64,000 nt of DNA from Kudoa neothunni (taxonomy: Eukaryota > Cnidaria): NCBI GenBank assembly GCA_964304625.1, contig OZ199840.1, positions 7,316,001 to 7,380,000 on the forward strand. The letters run 5' to 3'. The notes below the pieces were generated by a model. That model was given only the letters and a program-made list of their open reading frames with translations, was not told the DNA's origin and searched no databases. Numbering within the stretch: position 1 is the first letter of the stretch; each line of letters opens with the position of its first letter. This document shows, piece by piece, positions 35,901-48,412 of this stretch. The translations under genes and the position numbers were made by a program.

Positions 35901-38010
35901 TATCGGTCTACGGAATTTAGTTATCAAAACTATTGGTGTTCTGGACCTACACGTTTATAATCGAATTCTATGAAAGCGATTAAAAATATTAAATGTTTCG
36001 TACATAATAAATAAATGAAATAATATCAAAGAAATATATATCTTCACACACTCAATTTTATTGTCAGATGAGATATAAAAATTAAAATTTTTAACACCAT
36101 AAGTAATTAAGGAAAAAGTTATGTAGAAGCAGATAAAAACAGTATTACACATTCTGAATTTCAAAAATGAGCGATAAAATATTTGTAAGTAATAAAACTA
36201 TATTTTCTTTCTGATAGTTTTTTGTTTTAAATTAATGATAAAAAATTATATTTCATCCAAAAGATATTACAAAAATCATCTACGCGCATGCGCGTACAAA
36301 ATTCGTAATGCGATATACGACTAGGTTTTCGCGGCTTTTCACGGAAACAAATAGAATTGCGTTAAAGTGGTTATATATTGTCCTATATTATTCCTATGAT
36401 TAACACCACAAGAATCGACCAAAAATAATTTTTAGTAGATTAGAAAAAATTGACTAAAATAGAGCCACTTAATTCAAAAGTAGTTTCACAAATATACGAA
36501 TATAATATCGGATTAATTTTGTAAATGCCAATAGTTAAAACAGTAAATTGTCTAATAATCCAAAAAAGATTTATAGAAATTTTCCAATGTAAATAAAGAT
36601 GTATATTACTTACACAGCATGAAAAAAATGGTAATATTCAGTTTTAGACGAGATAACACTCAAACGCACTCTGATCAAAAAAAATAAAATTCTTATTTAA
36701 GTTTATCGGATGATTTTCATAGAAGTTAAAATTCAAAGTTATCTAAAAAAGAATTTATGAATAAATTTTCTCAAAACTCTATTTATCAGTGGTGTCAATA
36801 TTATTTTTATATTCGCGCGTGTGCGACGAGCGTAACTCATGCAAAATTACACCAAGTTTAATGCTTATTGTAATGAAAAAAGTACCATCAATTTCACATT
36901 GATGTGGAGCGTTTGATGACTCAGAAGTGTCAATATCGGTTGTTATAGCGGAGCAAAAATAAACATCGACCCCGGCACTTTTAAAGTAATCCCACCAATA
37001 CGATCTAAATACAAACAATCATAACTAAGCCAAATTCCGGCTGTAGAAAAAATAATGGAAGAAGTGAGAAATGCAACATTACCTTTGGAGGTCAGTTAAT
37101 AGATCCGATTTGTTCAATAGTAAAATCATTCTTTTGTCTTTAAAGTAGCCGCCCAAAATCGATTTCTTTATATAGTATAACGAAATTTAAGTACTGTTCA
37201 AAGTTACAATAGTGGAACAGTAGAAAAGAAGTGGATCTCTTGCGTCCACAATCTGACAAACTAAATCACTAGAAAAAATCCCCGTCAGCCCACCAACTCA
37301 AAGCCACCAATAAAATATAACCTGTTTTCAATTACGTGCCATAATTGGCGCCAAACATTTAAACTTTTTTCGTATGGAGTAAGTGAAATATTTTCTGTTG
37401 TTTGAAACCTACCATAATCAATATAAGAACAATGTTGTTAGGTAATTTCTAAAATTTACGCATGAATGTTTTTTCGCCAGTTGAAAAAATGCTCTTTTTC
37501 CAGCGTATCCAAATCATTCATGTTGACAATATCACGATCAATCCATGTAGGTCTTATTGGCATTTGTTGTATCGATCTATTCAAACGATCCATTATTTCT
37601 ATTTGTGATTCTTTTGGCTGTTCAATTTTCCCATTATGTATTATTCGAACATTTGACTGTTTCTCAGAATCTAGTATTGGTGAATTTTAACCATTGTTAA
37701 TCGACGCCAAGGGCTAAAATTACCCCCAGGATTAAATAAAAAGGGCTGGGCTATCTCTCGCATATCAAACATGTGTTCAATATGGCCTTGTTGAATCACT
37801 GATTTAGGTTTGTACTCGGTTTCAATGATCCTTTCTTCCGGCATGTGTTGTTTTAAGACCTTAAAGAGTATCACCAGTGAAATCAATTGAAGAAATTCGC
37901 CTTACCCATTCATCTGTTTTTGAATTAAAGTTTTTTATCTGTTTCATCTGCTTAATTCTATTTGTTTTATTTTTCTGTAGACATCGTCCTAGGTTGTTAT
38001 GTCTGCTCAT
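32985..38010 (-). CDS. LSG1: LSG1 large-subunit GTPase 1, multi-exon
   Basis: LSG1 is a circularly permuted cytosolic GTPase that releases NMD3 from the 60S subunit. The start MSRHNNLGRCLQKNK leads through DEW | VLKQHMPEERI to RPTWIDRDIVNMNDLDTLEK and EHFFNWRKNIHA (family PxRPxW...FLeWRR). G4 appears in MILLLNKSDLLTDLQR, spliced to SYWWDYFKSAGVDVYFCSA. Then IGFPNVGKSSTLNQLLQTKK (G1) and VAVSATPGKTKHFQ, followed after an intron by IKLIDCPGLVFP (G3) and GVLPIDNIRDLTHAMEL. The C-terminal part has RIPQYVFEYIY, VMRGLLTSC, ILLKDYVN | GKLVYVQSPS and a basic tail ending KHWRKQAKKRKGKLRPKI. Introns are short except those near 33660-34780 and 35270-36870. It converges with ZW10, 137 bp apart. Confidence 0.92.
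36282..36295. promoter_or_regulatory. Perfect 14-bp GCGC palindrome in an LSG1 intron
   Basis: acgcgcatgcgcgt is a perfect palindrome and an ideal NRF1/alpha-Pal-type site. It lies inside an LSG1 intron of about 1.6 kb, far from any recognised start. It could mark an unannotated promoter or a transposon end. Confidence 0.35.
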
Positions 38011-38050
38011 TTTGATAGAAAACTTCCCAGCGTAGTGTTGTTTTATAGCG

Positions 38051-38060
38051 GCGTGCGCAT
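38051..38060 (-). promoter_or_regulatory. GCGC motif in the LSG1 promoter
   Basis: gcgtgcgcat lies about 41 bp upstream of the LSG1 ATG, in the recurrent motif class. Confidence 0.45.
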
Positions 38061-39128
38061 ATACTATACACACGCTATGCGTAGAATCAATAAAAATATT
38101 ATTAAATTTTTGTTTTAAATTGTTTATGTATGATCTTGATTAGTATTAATTTGAAAAAATTTAAACTAAAATATAGAATCCTAATTGTCTGTGCTATTGA
38201 TTTTATTTAGGAAATGAATTTTATAGGTCACGAAATTATTCTGAAATATTTAGTGTTAATCTGAGTTGATTTTATAAATTTTGATTCCGAATACACTGTC
38301 AAATTTCTATATTTTAATTATCCATGTTACATTAATTGAGAAAAAATTTGAAGGTGAATCGATGGTTGAAATTTTGTTATATATAATATTTCAATGATTG
38401 TGTTCATTTTTTAATATTTAATGTCAATAAAAAATGTCATTAAAATATTTTTACGCTTCTTAAGCATTGAATGAAGATTGAAAATTAATGTATAATACTT
38501 TTCATGCGTTATACGATAGGAGTTCCCATTTTCAAAAGTTTGTCATCATGCACGAGATATTTTATCTCGATTTATTATTTTTTTGTTTAATATATGTTGC
38601 TAAATGTTAATATTTTCAAAGTAATTCTTTGACTTAAATTATAAATTTTACGGATAAGAGAACGTATTTTTGTCTCAGTTGTAATTTATTATAAAAAATA
38701 GAAAATTGTGCTATAATTTACTTTTCCTCATTGTATATATTTAAAATTTTTTTTATATCAAAGGAGTTCTCTTTTAATAAATAACGAAATTTTTAATGAA
38801 GTATATATTTTGGTTATGGTTGGTTTCTAAAAATTTGAATTATGAATAGAGATGAGAATACTTTAAAATGAGTTTAGTATATTTTAATTTAAAAATGAAT
38901 TATAATGGAAGAATTTAAAAAGATTTTATATTTGTAAGGTAAATAGGTGGAATTAATGAAAAGTTGCGAGTATTTTTCTCTTTTTGCGCGGAACCATTCT
39001 GTTAATGAAATGAACTTCGATTATGACAAAGCATAAAGATATTTTTTACCAATATATTCAATATAATTACATATTCAAAAAAAACTGTTGAAATTATTGG
39101 AATGAGATTTAAAACTCGAAGGACCAAC
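38061..39128. other. Gene-free stretch
   Basis: Very AT-rich sequence with no coding or repeat signal recognised. Confidence 0.5.
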
Positions 39129-39481
39129 TTAAAAAACTTGCGCGAGTAACAGTAACCAACTGGGGTCATTTTTGACTCCAGGACTTTTTCATTTTTTTGA
39201 CAGTTAAATTCTTTTACTCCGCCTAGTTGTTATACTTATTATATGTATTTAAAAAAAATTAGGTGATGAGATTTCTAACATTGCTAAGTTACTATTGGGT
39301 GCTCACATCGCTCCATAAATCATTACCCATGTTACTTGTATATTAACGGATATCATATCTTAAATAAATAGATTCCGCTATTTTATAACATTTTCAAGGA
39401 GTGAACGATAATAGTAGAATATCTAATCGAGTTTTAATGTGAACTTTGAGCACAAGACCCCAAGCATTTGACGATTACAAT

Positions 39482-42400
39482 TAGGGTTGCACCGATACCA
39501 CATTTTTTAAAACGAGTACGAGTACTTCAAATTTCAGTATTCACCGATACCGATACCCATTCCGATATCGTTCTACGCATGATCACATTTTAAATTTCAG
39601 TTGTTTTAGACGTTTGTTGTATTCCAATGAGATTATGCCAAAATTTTTAGTCATTAAATTAAAAATTTTATTTCTCTAAAATTCATTGATTTTACTTAGT
39701 ATGGGAACCTAACTGATCGTATTATCGGTCAGTAAAATATTAATTTTCTCAAATAATGCTTTGATATCCATTACATGGATAATTAGTTAATTTAGTACGG
39801 TAAAACAAATATTTAGCGCGAGATTGGTATTTTTATTCATTAACACATCAAACCATGAATAATATATTTTATCAGATAATTAAATTGTTCGCTTGCCATA
39901 TTTTTAGACATTAGCGCGAACTGCCCATCGCTGCTTGGGGAAGATTTCGCATAGAGACGTTTCTTTATAACATTAAAAAATACTATGTTTCAAATTGATT
40001 TATAGAAAAAGTCAAACTAAATTTTTTTAAGCATCATTCTTTGTCGATTTTGATTTCGAAATTTAAATCATGATCATTTCTGTGCAGGTGTGTATCAATC
40101 CTGGTTTTTAATTAACAATTTCTTGTCCCAACACCAACATTAAATAATTTAAGGTCAGTGTCATATTTATTTTCGTTCCAGAATTATTTAAACTCTGTTA
40201 AAATGAAATCTAATAAGTTATTTTTTGGCCCAGAGGATATTTAATCTTCCGAGCGCCTGAAAATCGACTTCACACATTCCTTCTTGTGGGATCCAATGGA
40301 CCCCACATGTTTTTAGCTTGAATTATTGAAAAAAATGAAATAAGTAATTTAGAAAAGTATGGGAGAAAACTATCGATAAAATATTGGAAAACGTTAAAAT
40401 TATAACACCGTCGACTAGTAACGATGCTTGCCGAAATATTAATAACTTTAAATTAAGCGAGTGTAGCCTCTTTTTTGATATGATGGGTTTTAATAAAAAG
40501 TATATATAATTCACCATTAAATAAATTCAAAAGATTGTTTCCTTCGTAATTAATTTTTTAATAATCACGCCCAATAATACCCGCAATACGTATTGTTCCA
40601 AAATACATAAAATGCGAGATATTTATATTTTTTTTGTTTTTGATATTATAAAATATCACGAAAACAACTTTTGAACTGCTTTCATTACAGATGGCTCTAC
40701 AAACAAAACATAAAATCCTCGCTTTTCTGTCTCGAGATATCGAACAACGACAGCATCACTCGAGGCAAAAAAATTCTATTATGCGCTTATAACTTTAATC
40801 AACGCGATTTTTGTTTCTCTGAACATAATTCTTTGCCAAACCATCTTCAAGCTCTTCTAGAAACTTAACTCTTGAACAATTGGGATCACAGAAAACAGTC
40901 ATGAAGATAAAATGAATTAACCAAGCTAATACCAACTATAATGAAGAATACTTCTGTCGACCAAAGATTCGTTTACTTTATACACTCTTTGTGGCAATAA
41001 TATGATCCACTGTTTCCATTTGTCCGTTTTAACGACTATATTCCAGGTTAACAACAGATTTTTTCAGTCTGTATCTTCAACATTCGTAGTGAACCGGAGG
41101 TTGTTAGTAGTAAAACTGCTTTATCTTTTATAGGAACATAGGAGATTAGTATTAATTTTTGATTGAACAAAAGTGTACTGAAATTTCCAGTTTTGAATTC
41201 ATTTTTAGATAATTTGTAATATCTCTTTTATTATTTCGGATTGTTCCAGTCGTTCCCCGTGTAAGAGTTTTTGGGCAATGGAAACAGAAGTAAAGAAGTT
41301 TCCACAAATGATATTTCTCCCACTTTCCATTAATGATGACACAAAATCTAGAAAAATATCTCCTCAACATTTCCTGACGTTTGATTATTGTTTTTATCCA
41401 AATACACAGGCAAGTTATGAGTGTACTTGGTCTCGGGATTGGTAAGGAGAAAATCCTTAGTTCCGTACATTGTTGGTTTGGACAGTATACATTGCCGAAG
41501 AAAAATTTTCCCTAAAATCAAATGACTGCTCGTCAATGGTTAAACTCTCCTGGAGGTAATAAAGTTCGGAACGACAATCTTTCGAAAAATATCCCTTCGC
41601 TTTCCAACACTCCAAAGAAATTTGAATCGTTCTAATTAAGATTTGAAAATGGAAATACAATTATGGATTCCCAAATTAGCTAATAAATCTTGTTTTGAAA
41701 AGTCTTCAATTAATTTTGATAATTAAAATTGGTAAACGTGTTAATGTTTGACATAACAGTTGAGGGAATAGATTTCACCATAAAATATGAGGAATGATTA
41801 GCTAAGGTGATTCTGTTTGAAACATAAGAAATTGAACCTGGATAATTTGAAAAATATTTCGTTTAAAGCTTTTAGTTATTTGAAGTTTCTCAGAAAATCA
41901 ATTAACATCATCCTTATCTTCGTAAATTTTTCGATAGCGTTTATTATCTTCAGAAATATTAGAATGACATAAATATCTAAATTATCAAAAGATATAAAAT
42001 TCATTGATATCGGATTCAAATTCATCAAAAATATTACGCTCAGAACAATTTATGGCGGCGTTTTACTCGTAGATAATGATCGGCATTTAGCGTATGTATG
42101 TTTCTTTCAATTTTTCTCTGTTTCTCTCGATATAATTTGATTTAATTCTCAAATTGTTGTAAATTATTTTTCTTTGTTGTTTGATAGAAATAAAACGTGG
42201 GGTTCATTGTACCCCAAAAGAAGATATGTGTGAATATTCTGATTATTTCGTTATCTGAATGTTCAAATTAAAATTTTCTGTTATATTTTAATAGAACTCA
42301 TATTTGTAGAAGAATTTATATGATCTTAAATCATCTGATATAATATAATGTTCTCTAAAATTGATCCAAACATCCATTGGGGTCCAATGGACCCAAAGAC

Positions 42401-43882
42401 GCTTGGAAGGTTAAAGTCGAATTCTTGGTCGGCTCGGAAAATGTGTGCACCACTATCTGTTTAAGAGAACAAAATAGAAAAAGTAATGGAGATGAAGAAA
42501 ACACAAGAAAATTAATTTTTGTTTCTCAAATTAATATCGTTTGGTTCCCCATAAACTTTAATGCGATTTTTTGAACAAACATTGAATAATTTTGTTTCTT
42601 TCTTGATTATTTATTATTACTATTTAGATTTTTTACTATTGATATATAATAATTTTTTTATAAAATAACTTTAAAAATAAAATATTTGCAAATTTCACAA
42701 AAACATCTCATTTTTCACTATAATAAAAATATTCGTGAACATTTAAATACAAATATAAATGTAGTAAGATTTGTATTAGTTTAATTGTTTTATCAAATTT
42801 TTTATTAGAAATTAAGAATTATCCAGTTTTTATTATTAAAATTCAAGAACCTAATATTTAAATACGATTATATTGATTTTTTTACCTTGAAGTATAATGT
42901 AAAACATTGGGAAAAAAATGTTGAACTTTATTTTTATTTTTTTATATGCCAAAATTTCCTAAAAAAAAATTCGACCAAATATACTAATTGTGAATATTTC
43001 AAAATGTAAACACAATATGTTAATTAAGGTAATTATTTTTATCTGTATATATATAATTCATTAAAACTAATAATTTTAAAGGAGTAACAATTTTTTCGTT
43101 TTTATGCTTTTTTATAACTACATTTTTACGTTTATCGAATGCTATACTAAATACACATATAAGAATTCCCTCCTAAAAAGTAATAACTTCCTATAATCTA
43201 CCTTTAATTATTTCCCCATTGAAATTAAATGCTGATCTAAAATATGGTGTTGATTAATTATTAAAAAAATTAATCAACTCCAAGAAAATTAAGAAAATAT
43301 ATTTTGGGAGCACGCGGTTGTTTTCTCGCTTTCAAATTATTCATGCTTAAAACCTATAAAAATCTGTGTAATTAAATTTGATATTGTAAAATTTGTGTTT
43401 TTATGGTAAAAAAATACGAAATTGAATCAATTTATGAATGATTATCAAAACAAATTAGAGAACAATTCAATGTTTGTTGAAGAAAGATGGAGATTACGCG
43501 TGTATCCGACCGCGTTCGGATGAAAAATTCTCAAAATTTTAGTTATTAGTTTGAGCTGAATTTGTTCTCTCCGTATTCTTTTATTTTATTATCAAGAATC
43601 GTGAAAAAGGAAATGCGAAAAACATGCGCAAGAGGACCTTTTTTGGGTGCCACGTGGTTTACCATTACCTGATATGTTATTGACAGGCCTAATGAACATT
43701 CTAAACCTAATATGTTTTTTGTATTGTTTAATGGTGAAATGCGTAAAGATTTATACAAATGTAAGAATAGTTTTAAAGAGCCAAATTAAAGTTATCTTGA
43801 TACATTTTAATGTAATTTGACACATTGTTCTTCATTATATACTGGTTTAACAAAAATTTTTATTGGTATCAGGGCAACCCTA
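39482..43882. mobile_element. hAT-like element ends enclosing a piggyBac
   Basis: TAGGGTTGCACCGATACC at 39482 is repeated inverted at the right as GGTATCAGGGCAACCCTA ending at 43882 (16 of 18 positions). Such TAGGGTTGC tips are typical of hAT transposons. The flanking 8 bp do not form a clear duplication. Without the nested 2.2-kb piggyBac the element would be about 2.2 kb. No hAT transposase or dimerisation domain was recognised, so it is old or non-autonomous. Confidence 0.45.
40245..42410 (-). mobile_element. piggyBac transposon, family 2, decayed
   Basis: A 2166-bp element flanked by TTAA (40241-40244 and 42411-42414). The inverted ends are TCTTCCGAGCGCCT and, from the right, CCTTCCAAGCGTCT. 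Subterminal palindromes gatccaatggacccc (left) and ggggtccaatggaccc (right) lie just inside. Minus-strand fragments at 41152-41660 match piggyBac transposase: LTIDEQSFDFRE (first Asp), LSKPTMYGTKDFLL, RNIICGNFFTSVSIAQKLL (the CDNFFTS block with the Asp replaced by Gly) and SEIIKEI. Frames change between pieces, and the catalytic change confirms that it is dead. Confidence 0.8.
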
Positions 43883-44458
43883 TTATTTATTAAATGGGGC
43901 GCCTTCCAAACTAACCTATAATTATTCAGATGCGAAGACTATAAAGCATATTTTTAATATAAAGTAAATATATTTTAAAGCTGATGGCGGGATTTTGCGG
44001 ATTCTCCTTTTTATTTAAAATAGAGATTTGACGTAAACCTTACTTCATTACATTGTTTGTTGAAGACTCTTCTAAAGGATAACCTCTGGATAGTCCCCAT
44101 AGCCGAATGGAATCCATAGGTATGAAATAAAAAAATGTATACATTTAGCTTCTAATAACGCTCTAATACCTTTGAATCAAAATAATTGTCATTCGATATT
44201 TTAATAATATTTATTATTTTGATATCAATTCGTAATAACTACATTTAAATGAAGTAGCGGGCACATCATTTATTAAAAGTTAAATATTTAAATCAATAAA
44301 TATACTTTTTTTCTTTATAACTCTATAATTATAAATTACAGACTTAAATTAAGGAATCCAGAAGCTTTGAGCCCTTTCATCCAGTTTGATGTGCAAAAAA
44401 AGTCAAACTATCGAAATTAGGGTCAAAAATGACCCTAATTTAGTCCCATGAGGATTAA

Positions 44459-45605
44459 ACAATAAAGTTCATTTTTATATGATTGCGCTTATGATTCAGA
44501 TACTTAGTTATGAGCGGGTTGTTTATTTATTATGAATTGTATTAAAGAATTTGTTGCATAAGAATTTACTATTTTTCTAAATAATCGTCCTGGAAAAGAG
44601 AAGATAAAATTTAACGTCAAGTGTAGTCGAAATTATCAAATTATTTTTATTAAAATTTTTCCATGAATTGTGTTGAGCTATTTTTAATTTAGAATCTAGA
44701 CGCAGAAATCAAATTTGGTATTATTTATGAATATTTCAGCTTTCAGTTTGTTAAATTAGGTAATACTAAATATATTAATTAAAAAGTAATTTTATTTTGT
44801 TAAGCTTAGAAAACTAAAAAATATTGGAAGTAATCAGTATGCTTCTATAATTTTTTATATCTGGTTGTTTAAAGTTGGATGAAAAATAAAAGGTTTACTA
44901 ACTCTTTATCTTATTTTTTTAATAGAAATTAATAAATCTAAAAAGCAATTAATTAAATTATAATTTAATTTAACATGTAAACTTATTTTGTTCAATGTGA
45001 ATGCTACGAAAATTCTAAATCATATCTTTAAGAATGTTAAATAAATATCTTTTTGGACGCGTATATTAATTGATAAAGCTATTAAATCATAATATTTTAT
45101 GCAATTGTATTAAAAATTGTTATCCAGTTGATTTTTTAAAATAATGCAAAATATAATGTTTTAACTCTAAATTATATTACATTTATTATATTTGTGTGAT
45201 TAAAATAAATTATCACACAGATAGTTATTATTTTTAATTTATATGAGCAAAAACTTAAAAAATTAACTCACATATTATTTTTTATATATCATTATAAAAC
45301 GCCTCATTTCGTGAGTTAATATTATAAATTTTAATAATGTAATATAAGAAATAATATGTGAGTTAATTTTGAGATTCGACAAGAGAAGAAAATATTCAAA
45401 CCGTAAATAATATATGTATGGAAATGTCTACATAAGTTTTTTTACAGAACCTAATCAAAATTTTAATTAAAAAATTAAATAAGCCGAGATTAAATTCATT
45501 AAATCAAAATTTTACCTTTTCAAAACGAAATGATGTGCTGATAGGTATCAGTTTTGTTGGAAAGCTTTCATAATAAAATTCTACAACCGCTGATAAACCA
45601 ACATT
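44459..45605. other. Gene-free stretch
   Basis: Very AT-rich. aaaattaactcacatattatttt near 45260 is repeated inverted near 45345-45370 (aaataatatgtgagttaattt), bounding about 110 bp that could fold as a hairpin or be a tiny MITE. Confidence 0.4.
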
Positions 45606-46058
45606 TTATATTCGAATAATTCGCGGTTTAAAGTTGGCAAGAACATAACAAAATAAGATAAATTGAATCGAAGCTTCGAAGAAACCAAACACACCGACCA
45701 TCTTGGGTGTTATTGAGGCATCCAATTCCAATTTTTCAAAACCAGAATCAATGAGAAGATAGGTTGAAACGGCGGATGAAAATGCGATACCAAATGCGTA
45801 GCACAAAGAGGGGCACACGTAGTTCATAAGTTTATGACGAATGCCTTCATTTTGACAGTAGATACGCATAAAAAACTCCACTATTATAAAAACCATAACC
45901 AATAAATTGTACGCAGTAAACACATATTTTGACGGAAAATTTGTGTAAGGCATCAGCACTGAAAGCACCACATTAAACAAACAACTTACCCAATGAATTA
46001 TCAATAGAAACATATAAAAATCATATTTGATGTGCGATAACGTTTGGCGATGATACAT
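45606..46058 (-). CDS. Predicted four-pass membrane protein of unknown family
   Basis: A 150-codon open frame without introns. It shows about four hydrophobic segments: FYMFLLIIHWVSCLFNVVLS, YNLLVMVFIIVEFFMRI, CYAFGIAFSSAVSTYLL and FFEASIQFILFCYVLANF. Short charged loops lie between them, and the tail is basic (KPRIIRI). Codon use is less AT-skewed than the surrounding ORFs, which supports a real gene. The topology would fit MARVEL-like or small TMEM proteins, but no family signature was recognised. Confidence 0.5.
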   Translation of the reverse strand: MYHRQTLSHIKYDFYMFLLIIHWVSCLFNVVLSVLMPYTNFPSKYVFTAYNLLVMVFIIVEFFMRIYCQNEGIRHKLMNYVCPSLCYAFGIAFSSAVSTYLLIDSGFEKLELDASITPKMVGVFGFFEASIQFILFCYVLANFKPRIIRI

Positions 46059-46635
46059 ATTTTTCGATAGTCAATCGAATACATATAAAGTCGACACAGC
46101 AGGTATTTCATGGTAAGAGTCTTCACGAGGATTAATGATCTTAAGTAGCTGAGGGTACTTCATCTCTGTAAATAGATTAGTAAACCATGAGAGAAGCTAA
46201 CTTAGTTGAATAACTCTTCTAGATCCTGTCTTTTATATTCCGATTTTGGCTAATCTTGGGGACTAATATCGCATTCATAATTTCAAAAATAATTTATCCC
46301 AAAACACCATAGGTGATTTTTACCCATAAGATTTTTTCAAACATTTCTTTCTGATTTAGTTTAAAAAGAATGAATTTCCTAAATAATAGGGAGAAAGGCG
46401 CTTCACTTCTCCAGAATGTATTTTGAATGTGCAACATAAAAGTTTGATTATGCATTAATATATTCAATAATTTTATTCCAATTAAAGGTAAGTGGTTTTC
46501 TCAGAAAAAATTAATTCCTTCTCTTCGGATAAAGATTTCTAAATACAGAATGAAGATGCAATGAGAAGTGACTCTAAAGGATTTCAAAATATTTACTTTT
46601 GTAGCAACATATAACAACATATTTTGTAATTTTCC

Positions 46636-46875
46636 TTAAAAGATTATATTTATTTTTCCACATGTATTGAACATCTGGTCATTAACTAAAGCTGGCACGC
46701 TATTTATAAGCCGTAACTCATTTACCTCTTTAGAATTTCCCATATTCAGTTTGTTAATCCTGCCCTTCATGACTGACACATCAGTAGAATTCAAGTCTTC
46801 CAAAGCTAATCTAAAAATTACCGTAATTTTATCAAGCTGCAGCCATTTCTCGGTGATAATATTAGTTTGACTCAT
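46636..46875 (-). CDS. Hypothetical small protein or first exon
   Basis: MSQTNIITEKWLQLDKITVI opens a 79-codon frame with mixed polar composition and TDVSVMKGRINKLNMG and LINSVPALVNDQMF, which look more like protein than random AT-rich sequence. A phased continuation (KSLSEEKELIFSEK near 46510-46550) is possible after an intron. No family was recognised, and an overlapping open frame exists on the other strand. Low confidence. Confidence 0.3.
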   Translation of the reverse strand: MSQTNIITEKWLQLDKITVIFRLALEDLNSTDVSVMKGRINKLNMGNSKEVNELRLINSVPALVNDQMFNTCGKINIIF

Positions 46876-48330
46876 TATGGGTTACTGTTCCCTTTTCGGC
46901 ATTTTAATAAAATTAAGTTTTCACATTAAATAAGTATTATTTAAATTTTTTACCTATAATTACTCATTATATAAATTTTGGCTAAATTTAAAAAAATAGA
47001 ATTCTGAATGGGTTAAAAAAGACCTGGCATTGTTTCATCAGATTTTAGTAGTGACAATTCGGTAGGAATCTAATTAATAGGTTATAGTTAAAACAATAAT
47101 GAATTATTACGTTTTCTATAAAGATAATTTTTGACAAAACTAACTTAAACTACATTACTTTTTTATATAGTCGCATATGAGTATAATTTGTTGATTTTAT
47201 GCCAGAAGTACAAGTTCCAATAGCATTTCTTGTGTAAAATTAATGTAAGATTAGGTTTTATTTTCGAGGAAACACGGTATTAACGCGTTTCCCAACACTC
47301 ACAATATTCGGATTATATCTTCAGTCTCTAAATTCTCATTGGTTGAAAATTTCTGTGTCGAATTTCTTTAATAATTTTGTATTTTTAAAAATCGATTTTA
47401 ACGGATCATGTATATTTTTTTAAATTTCTCAACCAAATTTAGGATATTAAATAATGTTGTTGTTAAAAAATCTTATTCAATTAGATAAGAACGTTTTGGG
47501 TGACCATCGTCCCTGCCTGCTAAAAGTCAAATCTCAATTAAAACAGGGATTATATTGTTGGATGTTGGGCGCCGTGATAAGGGAAGACTTTATTAGAACA
47601 CATAAAACATCAGATCAGCTTCAATATTCTTAAATCTATAATCACAAGATAATTAACATCCCCTCGAAGGTTCCACCGACTATAAATAACGTTCTGCTGA
47701 ATTTTAGTTCATTGTGGTTACAACAATCTCCAACAAATCGGGTCATGATCATCATAACTCTAAGAAAATACGGATTTCCTCTGTATAAAAATAGGTTTAA
47801 AGCGGAATCAGCACAACTCCCAATGTATTCGTCAGTTTTTTGTAGAACTACCAAAAACAGAAAAAACTCATAAACCATTATTTTACTCCGTATTTTCATC
47901 CTGATCGAATTATGATGATCAAAAATCGCAAATATAGCCGTTTTAACATCGAAGATCAATAAACCGCGTTATTGAATTTATTAAGTTTATCATTAAATAC
48001 ACGAAAGGCTCAGCAATAAACATAAATCGAACGAAACTACTTTAATTTAAAACGTTCAAGCTCGTTAACCTACGCACACATGCCACGTGGTAATAAAATT
48101 TTTCAAACCCGCTCATTAAATATCAATGTTATGAATTTATAATATTTTTATTAATTTAACGCCAAAATTTAACTATTCTAAAAAAGTTTTCCACTCAGAT
48201 CTTTCTTATTTAAGCGACAGAAATGGACCAACGATAATCATTATTCAATTTTTAAATGTTTCATCACATTATTTATCGATTCTATTAGATATAAGCATGA
48301 AAATGATCATAGAAAAATTTAGGTTTTCAA
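46876..48330. other. Gene-free stretch
   Basis: AT-rich. The minus-strand frame at 47642-47959 and a plus-strand frame near 47450-47630 (GDHRPCLLKVKSQLKQG) are open, but neither shows a family motif. Confidence 0.35.
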
Positions 48331-48340
48331 GCGCGCGCAG
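48331..48340 (+). promoter_or_regulatory. GCGC motif in the DNAJC11 promoter
   Basis: gcgcgcgcag lies 73 bp upstream of the DNAJC11 ATG, in the recurrent motif class. Confidence 0.4.
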
Positions 48341-48412
48341 TCCAACTATATTTGGTGTGACATTAATCAGGTCCAAAATTTTTTCCTTGATTTATTATTC
48401 TTTTGTGTAATA

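Larger units (their letters stand above)
39129..44458. mobile_element. Composite transposon graveyard; outer ends of a third piggyBac-like family
   Basis: ggggtcatttttgactcc (39162-39179) and agggtcaaaaatgaccct (near 44419-44436) are matching subterminal palindromes about 5.3 kb apart. TTAA occurs outside each (39129-39132 and 44455-44458), although the terminal bases do not match well. hAT-like ends and a second piggyBac lie inside. The minus-strand ORF at 43546-43758 (KKGPLAHVFRISFFTILDN) is faintly like the piggyBac RWPlxvFFnlLD region but could not be assigned. The outer element is inferred from the palindromes only. Confidence 0.35.

Noticed and set aside
43546-43758. Minus-strand ORF faintly like piggyBac
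   Set aside because: One short stretch (KKGPLAHVFRISFFTILDN) is suggestive, but no catalytic block lies nearby, and it falls inside the hAT-like ends; left unassigned.
47642-47959. 105-codon minus-strand frame and an opposing plus-strand frame GDHRPCLL near 47490
   Set aside because: Neither gives recognisable domains; open frames of this size occur by chance here and no splice partners were found.
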